Source of the DNA: Melitaea cinxia
Taxonomy: Eukaryota; Arthropoda; Insecta; Lepidoptera; Nymphalidae
Assembly: GCF_905220565.1 (NCBI RefSeq)
Contig: NC_059405.1
Span: forward strand, 15,082,081 to 15,146,080
Reading direction: 5' to 3'
Length of the DNA stretch: 64,000 nucleotides
Positions within the stretch are counted from its first letter, which is position 1. Each line of letters opens with the position of its first letter. The notes below the pieces were generated by a model. It saw nothing but the letters and a program-made list of their open reading frames with translations. It ran no database searches and was not told the origin of the DNA. Made by a program: the position numbers and the translations under genes. Shown here piece by piece: positions 25,740 through 40,839 of the stretch.

Positions 25740-28700
25740 ATATCGCAAATGAATCAAAAGCAGAGTATTGATTTTAAGTAAAATATTCAAAGCTTCAGAC
25801 ATATTTGATAGTAACATGAGGTATTTACTTTAATACTTATACATTGTAATACAGAATTGGCAAGAACGTTGTGGACGACGCTCAAACGTGGTTCAATTAT
25901 TTAAAGAATGATACGCTGTCACCAATTGGCACGGGATCTGAAAATAGTGATATAATACCATGTGATATAGTACGGTTACAAGCGACATTTCGATTTAAGC
26001 CCTACTCGCAATGAGAATGTAAAATGCAAAGCGAGAAATATGATTATTTCTTAGAATTTATTTATTTATTTTTATTGATTAGCAAAATACTGTAGCATTA
26101 CTAAACTATAACAGGTTAAGGGCTTAACCGATACGCTGCTTTGAAGCTTAACTGATGAATACACTACAATATACATTTACCCTCAGATTTTTAGAATAAC
26201 GTTGAATTGTATACTACGTAAATTTAAACTTTTATTATTATATATTTCATAAATATATTAAGTCATAAAACGTTTGATGAGATCTAATATAAAGTAATTA
26301 AATGAACAAGCGCGGTAGTTCTAAATTTCAAAACACAAGAGCAAATTGTGTTTCAAAGATTTATTCCCGTCTAATCGTGCGTCAGACAACAGCTTTCATC
26401 TAACCTCTTGTTCTTTCCGCGAATCGTATTAAACACGCAAATAATAAGTATAATTATGAAATAGCACGACTTTGCTTAATAAATTGACGCTATTTTACAT
26501 TACGTAACACATGTCACTGAACCACTTGATAATCGTGATCACCACACCCCACGTAAATACATACCTAGATACTGAACATCAAAAGGCCAATACAGTTGAT
26601 ATTCGGTAACAAAATCACACGTAGCCCTCGGGTAGAAAATCCACGCACCGAGTTCGACTTCCGTTCATGCGAAGCCGACGAACGAGTCGAAACAATATAG
26701 ATTACCCGAGGTACGTATAAGAACTCTAATTACACAAGTCGAGACAAGACGAAAGCCGTCGGCTGCGAGTAACAATTATAAATTCAGCAACGTTCCGCGC
26801 GCACTCGACGACGTGCCTTTGAAAACGAACGACTATTTTGCAGCTAGCGACGCTGGAGACTCTCGCTTTTTTCACGACCATTTTTATTTGTTCCCTGAGT
26901 TGCATTTAGGGTGTTGGGAGATGGAAATATCAGAGGCTTATTACGTCGCTTTCGCTTATTGGGAAGGGGATTTAGCGGCGTGTCTTCGCGTGGGGTATTA
27001 AAAATGAAATACGTGTTTACTTTCGTGTACATAACGTGTTAGTGTGATATTTGTTTTTCTCTTTTTCCCCATCAAAACTTTTTAACTTTCGTCAAAGGAG
27101 TGAAACGGGACAGATTGGAAACGACAACAATTTTTGAAATCTAAATAAATACGACCCGTCGATCGCAATAAGCGTGTAGCGATCGAACGGCCTACGGGCA
27201 TAAAGTTATTTTTACGTGTGAACTTGAATGTTAGCGCCTACGTAAATAACCGCAGGTGCTTCAAACATTTTATGAAGCAATAAATAATACCGCTTACCCT
27301 TACACATCTAACTAACACATAAAGGTGCGTTATCTAACACGTAAGTGTTTTGAATCTCCAAGTCGGTTCAATTGAGTATCCGTTTCGTTGCTGAACTTCT
27401 GACGTATTCGACTATAAAGGAGAAACGATTCCGCTTGATTTTACGATGTTCCATCCATCTTCTTTACGTTTAAAATAACGATCAAACGTTTAATGTGTAT
27501 ACCTCAATATGTGTGGGAACAATTCGGCCTCTGAGAATTATGGGAAACAAAGTCGAAAACTCAACACATATTGCGAGACAATTGATAAAATTACAAATAA
27601 AAAATTCTACTCAAGTCTCTTTTAGTTCTACATGTAGCCGTGTATACCCGACGTTAATCAAGTAGTTCTAAATGGCTATCATTTAAAAGATGACCAAATG
27701 ATTGGTATTCCCGTGAAATAAGAATTGTATCTGGTCGGCCAAAATAACCATTTTAGTTCGTCAGTAACGTATGACTACCACACGTCTTTAAATCAATTAG
27801 CATTAATGTCTTATTAAATTTTCTGTAATGATGGTACAATTATTTGCCTATTTTCTTGTTAAGTCAATTCTAGTCACTCAAGGGTTGGTTTTGTTTTTTA
27901 AAAGTTTTAAAATTGTTTCTATAAATAACACTGATCATTGACTGCAGCACTTTTTTATTTATGCATTTAAGATTAAACCTAGCATTTTATTCAAATTATT
28001 TGACTGATTTTTCATCCTAACGATTATTTTTAAGAATTCAATTTGATTTTATTTGGCTTTCCTTATTTTAAGCAATAACAAATTACATATCATTTCTTAT
28101 AACTATATCAAATAAAAAAATATAAAAACATATTAGCATAAAATTCAATCCAACGCGATAAATAAACTGTAACCTTTACAATTCGCGTGTTCAAAGTTCA
28201 CCTTCGAGGCTGTACCAGCGAGCGTTTACACAAAAGTAAAAAACAAGAGAAAACTAAGCAACAAAACACATTTGTTACCGTCGGAAGCGATCCGCGGATA
28301 AATTCTTACTGTATTTCGTCATACAAGACGTAAACGTTGACTCACTGTCTTCGTACTGTCCCTTGGGAACACATTTATTTCGTTTTCCACTTAATTGTTG
28401 TATTATAAAAGGTCCTAATTGTACTAGGAATTATGTTTTGATGTCATCGACTTGACACGCTAGTACGATTTTAAGTTTATTTATTTATTAAGGATGGTAG
28501 ACTGAAAATATAATCATTAAGGCCAATTGCGAAATTTAAATTAAGAAACGGGAATACAAAACAAATAAGGCGATAAAACCGAACAAAAAAAAGTTACTTG
28601 TCAAATGTTAATACCAGTTCGTTATTAGGTTATTAATTATAAAATTTAACATTAGCAATAACCTAACCAGAGAAAAACAGAAAACGTTTCCCCCTTTCAA

Positions 28701-31700
28701 ATTTCATACCTTTTCGTAAAGTGATAAAATTTAATAAATGTTTTATTGTATTATTTGTTACTTTGCAAGCACCTATCCACCTGTTATATATCCATTTTAC
28801 CTTAATGATAACCTTTTTAATCAACATTTTAATTCATACAAACAATTTATTTTTTTTTACCTTTGCGCATAATATTATTTTGTAAGATTTATTTTTAATA
28901 TACCTGTGTATGTTAACTTGTATGCACAATAAAGTATATTTCGATTTTTTCTTAATTTAAACTATGAAAAAAGTCTTCTTACTGTTTCTTACAATGTAGG
29001 CAAGAAATAATTGTATAGGATATAGTTAAGCGCTGTCTGTTCGTTGTTATGCAAGACGTCCTGATCACGATATGACCCGAACAACGTGTATTTAGACATT
29101 TTGCTAAGGTTAAGTGATATGGATTGCTGTTGTGAAACAATAAGGTGTTTGTAACATCGTATTTTGAACCTTATACGAGTATTTATTGAGAATCGTGCAA
29201 GTAATCGTTTTATAATTTCTATAAAGCGCTATTCTTAGCTGTTCAATTTTGCATTCACACAACAATTACAATTCTGATTGGATTTTTTGAGTCAGAAAAA
29301 AATAATTTTTCAGCGTCACGTCAACACTGTACACATTATGTGCTTGTTTTCGTTTTATTTTAAATCCTTACGTAACATTCTAGTAACGACACGTCAAACT
29401 GGTTATAAATTATCGGTGATGTTTGTTTTGTTTGAAAATTTTATGTAAGGATCCGAACATGCGAGAGGTCTACAGACACGGTTCATATATCATTTCAGCA
29501 CATCGTCATGACGGAAATAAATTTTTTCCCTAGGTTACGTTGTCCTTGTATTTATTAATTCATTACGGTGCCTGGTGCTTTCTGTCATCACACGCGGTCT
29601 TTCGCTGAAGCCAATCATTAATTTCAGTCTTTTGTGGGAACGTTATTCTATGCCGCTTAATTTGATATCAATATTTAAGTATTTGATTTTATGATGCCGA
29701 TATGACAAAGAAGGTCATTTGCGAGTCGATTTGTCACTCGAAAGGTTCTTTGTAACGTCACAATTTGCTGGAATCGAACAAAATTTTGTTGAAGCAAATT
29801 TATTCTTCTTGAACGTGGATACCTGATTTGTTTTTGTTTCTTATCTTTTGTTATATTATCCATTACAGTTCAAAATGTTTACAGCGAGAGGACCAATAAA
29901 TTAACCGACCGCGAGGTCTTAACATTTCTAATACCCCAATTAATAAAACTAAATTGGTACAAATGAATAGCGCATTATAAGCAAAAGAAGCTCGTCTCGA
30001 AAAATAATACCCTCTAAAAGTATAAAAGACCTCTCTTTTTAATTAGGCTCGGAAAGGGGTGAAACACGCGAGTTGTGGATGCGGAAAAACACAAGCAACA
30101 TACATACATTACCGATAAATAACAGGCGTTTTCGCGTCACGCGAATTTTTTTACATACGAAACATTACGAATTAATTAACTTAATTAATTACATTATATT
30201 ATTTTAGTGCCGAAATACAGTATCATTAAACCTAAGTAATGGAAAGATTAGGATTAGGGTTTTCGTCTGAAATCTTAAGCCTCTAGTAGTCGTTAGCTTC
30301 GAAATCGAGTGGCATACAACCCGACATACCAGGGTCACATAAGCCGACGGAGCCTCGAGCCAAACAATATGTTACACCGCGTAACCGTTTAAGCTGTTCT
30401 CGTTTTTTAGTTACAAGCCCGTTCATAATTCGGTTGAGATATTTTAGGCCATTTGAGCCCCGCTTTTTTTCTGTTTATCGTTCGGACCTTTCCATTTGTT
30501 ACACATTGGTTATTTACCTTGAACAGCACGGACTTAGTGGAATATTAAACGAGTTGAAACATAAATTCCAGAATGTACCGCGCTTACGTGATCTCCGAAC
30601 AACTCGTAGGAGATCAAGCTCCGCTGAACAGATGCTGTTTACGAAATTCTATCTCTGACCAAATTTAAACACACCAGTCTTACTGAGCTATCCGTTCTTT
30701 TATTTCAATAACAAGATCAATATTAAGAAGTTTCTTTTGATTCTCGATTTTAGTAAAATAGTTTTCCATTTCAATGTTTTCGATGATTTTGCATAACAGC
30801 GTTAATCAGTTAACAAATAACGACGATGCACTATATGATTGATCAAAAACGATATAAAAAATATAATCTTCAATAAACCTAATATAATGACATCCCAATA
30901 AAAAAAAAAACATGAAATAGCAAACCTATTTAGTCAAAATATAAAAAAAAAAACTAGGAAATATAAAACCTATTTGTCTCAAAACAAAAATGTTCTTTAT
31001 CTAGAATTAAAATACTTGATCCATCAAAACGTTCGACTCCACCAGCACGTAGCCACTGACACACAGGAGGTTTATCAGTCGGTAATTTAGCCGCGGCAGC
31101 TGTATTGATTGATGGCCGCTCAGCTACGTGTCCATTCCTTTTATACGGTATTTTGAAGTCACTCGGTTCACTTGATTAGGATGAACATTGAACACAAAAA
31201 ATGTAATTTTCCGTAATCGGTTGCAATGTTTCGTGTTTTTAGAGCGACGAAATGTAATTTGTAAATGAATTATCTATGCTATAATAATAAAAAATAATAA
31301 AAAAAAAATTGTAAGTGATTTGAAACGCGAAACACATTTTTGATTGTGTTATATGTTTACTACTTATGTTTTTCTAACGCCGACAATGTAGGCGATATCT
31401 TACGAAGAACAAAACCTAATACATACATTACTTTGAACCAACCAAAACAGAAAAATACGGCTGTTAAGACATTTACAAGTAAAAAGTCAGTCGGAAACGC
31501 GAGCAATACAAATAAACCATACATAAAATTCTATAGACGTTTAAAACGCAGTAACGAAAGAAGTAATCCAATTTTAAATACACTATAAACATATAATACG
31601 ACGGTGAGCTTAATACAGGTTTCTGCTGAAACGTAATTATTACCAAAACCTTTCTATTCAACGCTTAACGACGCGAGTGTAGACTTAATGACAGCATTTA

Positions 31701-33740
31701 AATTCTGGATTTAGCCTAACGTCCAAACTAATTGACATAATAAAAGATATTTTAGCATTTTCGTGTGAGCTGCTTGCGTTAATTTTAATCATTTTCACCT
31801 GCAATGGAGAAACGCTAAATTACTTTTTCTTCGTCAGACTTTTAACAACTTTGTAAAAGGTATAAATGAATAATTTAAAACAAAAAAGTACGATTTAAGT
31901 ATGAATGTTGTAAATATTTAATAAGGACGGTATTAGATTAACAGTAAATACATTAGGGCGACCTCATCAACGTGTCTCATTACGTCATTAAGAAATAATA
32001 TGCCGAGCATACATAACTTAGATAAAATTGTTTTAGAACCTAAACATTCACGCACGCGTGATCATAGACATAACCGGCATAGTATATTACTAACCGAACA
32101 ATGTTCAGTGAGGCTTGGATAATGAATGCAGCGCAGCCAGTCGAGCACTCAATCATCAGCCCCGGTTCGCCCCGGATCTTCCGGAGCCTCGGAACCCTTA
32201 ATGGGTGACTACTTACGCTACGAGATCTCTCCAAAAACCACTAGATAATTTCAACTCAGACGTAACTTGTGTTCAAGTCGAAAACAATTTTAGGGGACCA
32301 AAGTACTTTGAAATATTTCCTTAACTTTATATTGTCTAAGTTTTTCTTAAATCATCTACCAAATAAATTTGGTCCTATTCTTGAAAAGATATAACATAAC
32401 TGTTTTTCACTGGAAAATACGATAGCAAATAGTGTTTTGAGAATAAAACACTGTTTAAAAGATAGTCAATGAGGGTATTTCGTAAAAGTAAATCTTTTTA
32501 TCGGCGTGTAAAAGTCTAACGGCGTCGTACACAGCCCCTACAAAGTGTACAACATGGTACGCCACTATGCACTTGCGGTCTGCCGATCGAAGAGTGATGA
32601 TATAACACCGAGCGATCCCGTAAAAGCAAACGAAACATAAACACGACGACCGATATAGGATGCTGGGACGCGTCTGGAATTGATTCACAGACAGATTATT
32701 AAATGGAACAATGTGTGAAATACAATCCACTGGATACAATAACGTTATTTGATTTTTATTTCGTTTTCCTCTTTTTAATTACAAGCGTTTTCAACCTTAT
32801 TGTGTAACTTTTAAATGAATAATTTCCTCGTTTATGCAACAATATTCATTAGATACATGTTTGGCTATTATTTAAAGTATTCGACATTGAAATTTAGTTC
32901 CACCCAAAACAGACTTATTTTACATGAAAGTTAATATACAATTACTGTTAATATTTTCTGTATCAAAATAGCTTTGTTTTTGTTACGAAGTTATAATCAC
33001 AACTGTATTTATCGAATCAGTTTGCTACGTTCTATATAGTCATAAGGGGTCATTTACTGGACGTGATAATAGTCCCGAAACGGCCAAGGTTTTGACGAAT
33101 GATGTCGTGATCAATAAAAACAGTCATTATGGCTTCCGTTATGGCACAAAGCGCCAGGTTTCCCTTATTTCCTTCGACTCTATTGAGAAAAGATTATAAT
33201 GTATTTGTTATGTTGTCGCTGGGGACGCCCCAAAAGAAATATATTTCAGCATCAATCCCCACCAACACTGAATTCCGTGATGGCAATCTTGTTATATTCA
33301 TAGACCGTGCGCTCGATAAATATATATTGATTAAAAACCGTATTGTAACTGATAAATCCGAAATTACTATTTCGTAAACAACAGTCTTCTTAGGGCGATT
33401 TTTAGATTTCTTCAATTAACAGCGGAAGACAATAGCACTAGCAAAGAAACGTGGATTTCGAAGACAACAGCAGTAATCAAGACGGGCATGTCTACCCCCC
33501 TTCCCCTTTGCCCTCCTCCGCATCGCTCTGGAATTTATAAGCTTATGATAAACAAGTTTCAAACAATGTACCAGACACTGAAACCAGTAATATTGGACAA
33601 GCAGACGAGTAAAGGCTTTGTTATAAAAATGCGCATGCCTGAATAGGATCAGGTAGCGCTTTGGCCTTTAGGTATTACTCATTATGTTTTTATTCTATTT
33701 ATAGAAAATACCGAGTGAGAAGTGTAAACAACGTTTTGTA
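25740..33740. other. 8 kb repeat-poor stretch without a recognised gene
   Basis: Mostly AT-rich with islands of higher CpG at about 26640-26880, 30290-30400, 31020-31150 and 32090-32230. None has in-frame exons with convincing splice sites. Open frames at 31340-31588 and on both strands at 33129-33415 have no recognised family and are not called. Confidence 0.5.
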
Positions 33741-33745
33741 GACGA

Positions 33746-33768
33746 ATATATATATATATATATATATA
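33746..33768. repeat. (TA)n microsatellite
   Basis: An uninterrupted run of alternating A and T. Confidence 0.95.
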
Positions 33769-33769
33769 A

Positions 33770-36700
33770 CAAGCCAGTTCTTACTAGAACTACGTACCAA
33801 TTACTTAGTATCATGACGATTTTTAATTTAATGTAACTAGTGCGCTCGACTAACGTAGTCGATAAAACAGACTATTAATATTACGTCTGAATATTATCAT
33901 AAATTACTTTTTTTTATTTAAAAGCGTCGGGCAGTATTTTACACGCATTAAACTGAAGCATAAACAACGTCCAGTCAGATAAAAGTAAACAAAACAGCTA
34001 TTATGATAAAAGCATCATTAATATTATGCAGCCGCCTGGTCATCGTCAACGAATAAAAAATGTGATTTTTTTTTTTTATATATATATACAAATTCGTTCG
34101 CTAAAAGCACGGGAAAAGTTGAATACAGTAGAAAATTACAGAAATCTTCCCGTTGGCAACGATAGAAACAATTTACACGAGCACCTCTGCGAATTACGTC
34201 ATCTGGTTGCCGAATATCGTAATGAGAAAAAAACAACGACAAGGCCGCCGGTCGATGCAGTCCGTTCACTTGCGATTTCGGCTATTGGGAACCGGCGATG
34301 TGAGCAATGCGAACGATCATGGCGTTCAGTTTGCGCGCCAAAAGTCAAGGTGAACCGGTGCTCGGAGATCGCATCGATATTTCGTTAACATCAAAACATC
34401 GAAACATTGTGGTCGAGTGCACTCCACACCCGCGATATGGCTAACGAATCGTCGATCGATATTACCGCAACGTGTCGTGTGTCGTCGGATAGTAAAGTAT
34501 TACGTGTAATTGTAAATCGGCGTCGCCACCGTTGAAATCGATGCGACAATTACTCATAGACACGTGGTGGTTCGCAGCGGAATAATGGCACGGCTGTGAC
34601 AATTCGATCACCTAGCACGACCGCAAACGAGGTCGGAGAAACTAGTCGTAGAATTTTCTTCGCAGTAAGCAGACAGTTGGCTTCGGAGTCAGTTTTCACA
34701 ACAATAAAGTTTGAGTCCACAATAAGCCGTATGCAATCAGTGGTAAACCACACGAACGGCTAGTCCCATTCGTCGAATAAGATTCGACTTGTAGATGTAA
34801 CTTAACTTGCTCTAACTCGTTATTGTTCGTAAACGAAATTTATTTTCAAGATTATTTTCCATCGGTCTCCAGATGGAGCACAAAAAAAGATGTTGATATG
34901 TTTTGGTAGCGGACGAATATACCAATATTGAGAATAAGTATTAATACCGTGAGAAACACACATAAACGACAAAACGCAAATGGACTCAGATGATATGTAC
35001 TCAAATATAACGGACGTAATGTACGATGTACTTTTCTAAGTAGACCGTGCCTCGAAAGTAGTGAGCGTGCGTGGAACTCGGCATGACAAATATGGAGACC
35101 GTAATCCTCCGGCGAGACAATTTCACAGAACCTTATTAACAATAAAAACACACGCGTATAGTGAATGCCAAAATATGTTTCCCCGTATGATTTAAGTAAG
35201 TTTTCTATTTATTTTTGCGTGTCCCAGTTTATATGAAACTCGTTGCCTTAACACACGCTAATAAAGATCTTGTTAATTAAAGTACTGTATGTGCAACAAT
35301 GAAACTATTTTCTGGCATTACAGTTAAAACTTGTTATTTCAGAACGGAGCGTTATCAATCTAAATATTCATGAGGTCGCTAGACCGACTGCGTTATTTTA
35401 AATTTCATTTCATTTAATGCAAATACGGTTTACTTAGAAATTTCACTTTCACTCTATTTAGGTAACTAACAATGCTCGTTAAGTAAAATACAAAGTTCAG
35501 AAAGCACGAAAGGCAAACTGGAGATGACAAAAATATGATACAAGAGTTCGCCAAGTTGTAATAAGTTAGAACACGGCCGCCGTAAGAGTTCTTTTTTAAC
35601 TTGTAAAAGGCGACGTTCGGATGGCAAAAAAACCTTAACTTGGCGAAACATCAACGCGCTGCGTCGTCAACGGTGAAAGTTGGAACCGAGGGCACAATCA
35701 AACAAAAAACTTTGAAGCTTTCATATTAAATTATACAAGGCTACTCTAGTTGCGTAACAATTCAACCGAGATGGAACATCGAGATATCGTAGAGTACAAT
35801 TTGAAATAAGCGTCAACAATTTTATAAAACCACCGAACGATATCCTCGAAAAATATTACTGATCTTTATGGAAATTTCTCTATCTCGGCGACTATTTATA
35901 ACGCTGTGTTAAATCTCTCAATCCATTAAAAACCTGTAACTAGAATTTGCCTTGTAAGGACACTCGGCGTATCGAGTAACAACATCAGTCGGAACCAGTC
36001 GCGGCTCGACTACGAGTGGTGTAAACAAGTTATTTCTACATTTCTGTTCGTTTGTTAAAGGATTCTCTGAGGGTAATAGACTCATACAAAGTTGATCGTT
36101 TAGTGTAGGCTGCGGCGCACGTGGGCGCTTCAACTATCTTTTGTAGAGAACTTATGCCTCCCGTTTGAAGTGCTGACTGCGACTCGATTCTATATTGACA
36201 TTCTTATATTTAAGTCGCTTCTTTGAATTTTCTAGAAATTTTAAATTGTTCGTAATTTAAAGTAGATATTCTGAACTAGATAGCTCTAAGAGATAAGAAT
36301 TTAAAACGCGACGCATCGTAAACGTGGTACAAAGATATTAAGCGGTCCTAAGTAGTTTTATCTATGCTAACGAATCTATATATTAAGGGAAATGGGTACT
36401 AAAAGTATAACTTACACGCTTTTAAGCGGATAAAGCAATCTTGTTAGCATTTTTATCATTCAGCTAATTGTAGAATGCCAAGTGGGGCGATGGTTAGACA
36501 AAGCGTCGATGACTGCCGTCGGTAATGACACGATAATGTTACAATGTTGTTCAGTGGATTGTGCCACTTTATTATTCATCATTACGATGTAGGTTACACG
36601 CAGCGCTGAGGCCCGCGCCTGATGTGGCTTTTGCCATACGACGGCTAAACGATGGTCGATTACTTAGAATTTACCATTCAATAAACAACGCCTCTGATCT

Positions 36701-37990
36701 TTGTTTATAAATTTATTTTCATCTCAATATCTATTTACGATTTTAAATTTAATCTCGAGTAATTTCACAAATTTGTTCTAATAAAAGCTATTAAAGATCT
36801 GTGATGTCTTTGATAAAATTGATTTAATTAGATTTTTCAACATCGTCTGGGTCTTAAGAATTTTATTATTACTTAATACTAAATGTGAAACCTAAATTCT
36901 TTTGCGATTCTTAACTCCTCGTGCTGAATAAATTGCATCTCTTCCCGTCTTTCTTTCAAATTATATTACGATGTACAGCGGCAGGGTATGTTGTAACAAT
37001 GCTGCAATTCAAGTAAAAGCGTATTATATGTCAGATTTGTTTGTACTAAAGAGCCAGAGTTGTATTCATGTAAATTCTGAAATAGTATGCGCCAATTTAA
37101 TACTTATATCATCTACATTGGACAATTGCCAAATTCACCTGCAACGAGTTAGCGCGAGCAGGTTGTATAATAAATAATAAAGCAAGAGATCTGCCAAATA
37201 TTAAACTATAAACAAAATATCTCGTGAAAATTAATGTAAGATAATTTCATTGAATGGAGTAAATCAAGAAATTGAACATTTCTTTTTCATTATTCGCACC
37301 TTTACCATCGCACCTCATCAATCTTCAAATTCACGGGAGTAAATCATATTTACACCAATTTATTATTTCAAAGACGACAAGTCTTTAATTACGAGACATT
37401 TACGAAACATCGAGAACTGCTTTTGAAAATGGCATCTATGCAGAGGACTTAGCGACTCTTTAAAATTTAAATTTTAACTACATTATTATAGAAACATTAC
37501 ACTTATTACCTTTTGCGTTTAACAATAATATAAACACATGATCTATAGTAGCATTTTCCTCGTCATCAGTTCTAAAAAGTACTTCTCAAATTCGTATTAA
37601 ATCCCAAACAGTCTCCAAGGCGGAATATCAATAAAGCTTATCGAGCTTCGTGGTCGGGGCAGATCTGGAGCCAATAGACCGCTATCTCGGTAGCTGTCAC
37701 GTGTTTGTAATTACATCGAGGGAGACGAGTTAACTGGAGATGGGTGTTCGCACGAGTCTATTTAATTATACATTTTTGTATAGATTTACCGTTTCAATAT
37801 TAATTTGGACATTTTGAATTTAGAAATGATGTGTATATATAGATTTTATGTACTTTAAAATTAGACTAATCATTGCTATCTTATTTTCAATAATAAAATT
37901 CATAAGCCTTAATAAAAAAAAGTTCACAGTTAAATAAAAGGGAAAAATTAATAACAGCAGTTAGACCATCTGACACATTTCAGAAACAGT
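33770..37990. other. repeat-poor stretch with CpG islands
   Basis: CpG-rich patches lie at about 34140-34560, 35990-36140 and 36470-36640. The 120-codon open frame at 34026-34388 starts in poly-T/TA sequence, overlaps an open frame on the other strand, and resembles no protein I know. Regulatory sequence is more likely than coding. Confidence 0.4.
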
Positions 37991-37999
37991 GGATTAAGT

Positions 38000-38742
38000 C
38001 TAAAACGTTTTAAATTTATCTCGGTAATTGCTCGAGTCATTGAAAACCTCGAGAAACTTTTGGCACAAGGGTCCAGTTACTTTCAGTGATGCTGCTAATA
38101 AAAGATCTGTCGCTTCACGAGAACCTACTAATTGTGAAGTTTGAATAGGATTCCAGTGACAAAGGTCAAGAGCGACTGAAATATTGCTAGAGCGTAATAC
38201 TACAGATTGTATACGATATATTTGTCGCAATTTTATCCCGTTGTAATTCTACAATTGTCAGGTTGATAATAGTGACTGTCAAGCCTAGTAAGTAATAATG
38301 TAATGGTTTATAGCCTATGAACACAAGTAAACGCCAAAGATTAAGATAGAGATTAGTTAGTACTAATGTACTTTTAATAAACAGGTTCATTGTCAGCCAA
38401 AAATGAAAATGTAAACGTTTAAATGATTACTACAATTATTTTATTACTTTTCGAATATTTTTACCTAATATTTATATGACGAGGAAAAATATAGGTTATT
38501 ATTAATTAATTAAAACATTAAATAATTTAAGCATACGATAAATCAGACTTGAATATGTAAAATGTTTCCTTATTCAAGACGATGCAAAACATATTTTGTG
38601 TGACAAAACTATGCTTGTTTTTATTAAATTCAGTCTGAATGGATCGTAATAGCTGGATACTTCTGGGAAGACATGGTTCAATTTCATTAAATTTGTTTTC
38701 ACCAAGTTGAGACTTGATGTTAGAATGAAATAAGTCTTTCAC
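38000..38742 (-). pseudogene. possible gene remnant or undetected exons (unrecognised)
   Basis: Two separate minus-strand open stretches have balanced, protein-like composition unlike the surrounding AT-rich shadows. 38527-38742 contains ...Asn-Glu-Ile-Glu-Pro-Cys-Leu-Pro-Arg-Ser...; 38000-38190 contains ...Cys-His-Trp-Asn-Pro-Ile-Gln-Thr...Gly-Pro-Leu-Cys-Gln-Lys-Phe-Leu-Glu.... A plausible acceptor (ATTTCAG) precedes the second at about 38181. I do not recognise the protein. It may be a decayed gene, a transposon ORF, or chance. Confidence 0.25.
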
Positions 38743-39000
38743 TTATTCATAATCTTAGTACGATTATCAAAATTGTCAATAGTTTCATTAACTTAGTAGA
38801 TAAAACTGTCAAATCAATAATTTTATCAATGTTCTACCATTTTTTACTGTTGTGGAACTATTATAACAGACTACTGGATACCAACTCAATACCAAATATT
38901 TCATAAAACCTAGAACCGAACGAACACCAAACAGTCGTGTTCAATCGCTTTTACCGTATTTGCATCCAAAAGAACTTTGGAGGCAAATCTACATTTCATA

Positions 39001-39300
39001 TTTTTTTTTTTTTTTTTTTTATGTCACTAGGTCGGCAAACAAGCGTACGGCTCACCTGATGGTAAGCGATTACCGTAGCTTATAGACACCTGCAACACCA
39101 GAAGCATCGCAAGCGCGTTGCCGACCCAATCCCCAATCCCCCCAGGAGCTCTGGTCACCTTACTCACCAACAGGAACACAATACTGCTTGAAAACAGTAT
39201 TATTTTGCTGTGATCTTCTGTAAGGTCGAGGTACTACCCCAGTCGGGCTGCTCCATATTTTGAGCAGGAAATTCCTGCTGTGCCCTACCTCAGTTTAGAA
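39001..39300 (-). repeat. interspersed repeat, minus strand, with poly-T start
   Basis: It begins with about 22 T, then 'cggcaaacaagcgtacggct', 'cacctgatggtaagcgatta', 'cgcaagcgcgttgccgaccc' and ends 'gagcaggaaattcctgctgt'. The reverse-complement copy lies at 40840-41102. The poly-T at one end (poly-A on the other strand) suggests retrotransposition. The end contains its own short palindrome (caggaaattcctg). Confidence 0.85.
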
Positions 39301-40839
39301 GTTATGGTAATCTATTATTGATATAAGCTTTAAGGGGTTTCATGCGCTAGCCTTAGATATGTACTTATACCTATTAAAAACATTTTTGTGGTTTCCTTGT
39401 TGTGTATGTCCTAAAATTGCTCACATAATGAAGTTATCAAAATTACAAGAAATGGTCGCACGTCATGAAATGGTCCATTTGCCACATCAATGAAAAAATA
39501 CAATGTCACTATTATATTAAGAAGTAACTTAAGTCATCACGGGAGGTGACGAATTTGATAGGCGATAATACATAAGAATTTCTATTCACATCACGAATGT
39601 GCTTTCAAAACCGTGTAAATTCACTGCTTTTGTTACGAAAGTAATATAAATTTTAAAACGCCTGTTGCAAACAATAATACAATTGCGTTTGATATTAGTC
39701 ATGTTCTGATAGCGCATTGTACCCGACTGCAGGCTACGGCGATCGCGTCACGTAGTAAAACTAATTTATACGTTTTTAATAATTATATTAAGTGTGTGCG
39801 TACATACGTGTCCGCGACCTACCTTCGTTCGGAATTTTGTTATTTACTTTTATTAATTACAGAATTAATATAAATTATAAATTAGATATTTACTTTTAAT
39901 GTAGCTTTAACCGTATTTTTGGACTTTGTCAATCGAATTAATGTTTCAAAACTAGAATTTAGCCATGTGATGGTGTCAATGAATTTTTAAAATTACAATT
40001 TTTTTCTTCTAAGAAGACTATATTTAATTATATTTTTGTATTCGTTATAGTAATCATACTGACATATCTGAATGAAATGTATATATCCATTAAGGTTCTT
40101 AAGATACGCTTGTGACAATTCCTATGTAAGCGTAACTGACATATAGGGTTGAGTTTGAAATTTCTCGTACAAAGAACTTTTTGTAATATAGACGCTAAAT
40201 TAAGACCATATTTACTGTGATACTAATTAAGAACAAACGTACAATAAACCATAAAATAATCATTTTAATACATTCTTAACCAAAAAAGACGTTAGAAGAA
40301 AAAGTTGCTGTAATATTTATTATAAAAATTATCATCAAAATGCATTGTAACTAAACTATGTCACGAAACAGTTGATGTCATGTTTCCGACAAGCATTCAA
40401 CTATACTTTCGAAGAACAATAACCCCTATTAATATCAAATAAGGTGCATAATCGTTTAAAATATTAAGAATCTTTGTTACATTGTATAACAGTAGGACTG
40501 GAAAAATTTTACAATGTAAGACGCGAAGAGAGTATCGTGAACGTATATTTAGCACGTGGAGGAGAAGCAGACAATAGGGAAACGGCTATATGCAGAAATT
40601 AGCAATTGCAAAATACAAAGAACACTCACGTACATTATATTACATTTGTATGTTGTCTCGTACATAATTTGAGTTATGCCACAAAAATCTAATCAAAGCG
40701 AGCGGTTTTTAAAAAGATAGGTCTTGTAAAAAAATGTGTTTACCAACTATAAATATGTAGCTATTTTTCCTTTTGACACTAAAAATGTCGTAAATAGTCG
40801 ACCGTTCTACATACATATCATATAATATATTTAACTAAG
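39301..40839. other. AT-rich spacer between two inverted repeat copies
   Basis: No gene or further repeat was recognised in this 1.5 kb. Confidence 0.5.

Noticed and set aside
33129..33415. Open frames of about 80 and 73 codons on opposite strands
   Set aside because: Mutual overlap, no family resemblance, no convincing splice sites.
34026..34388. 120-codon plus-strand open frame
   Set aside because: Starts in a poly-T/TA tract, overlaps an open frame on the other strand, shows no domain, and the region is CpG-rich, which lengthens chance frames.
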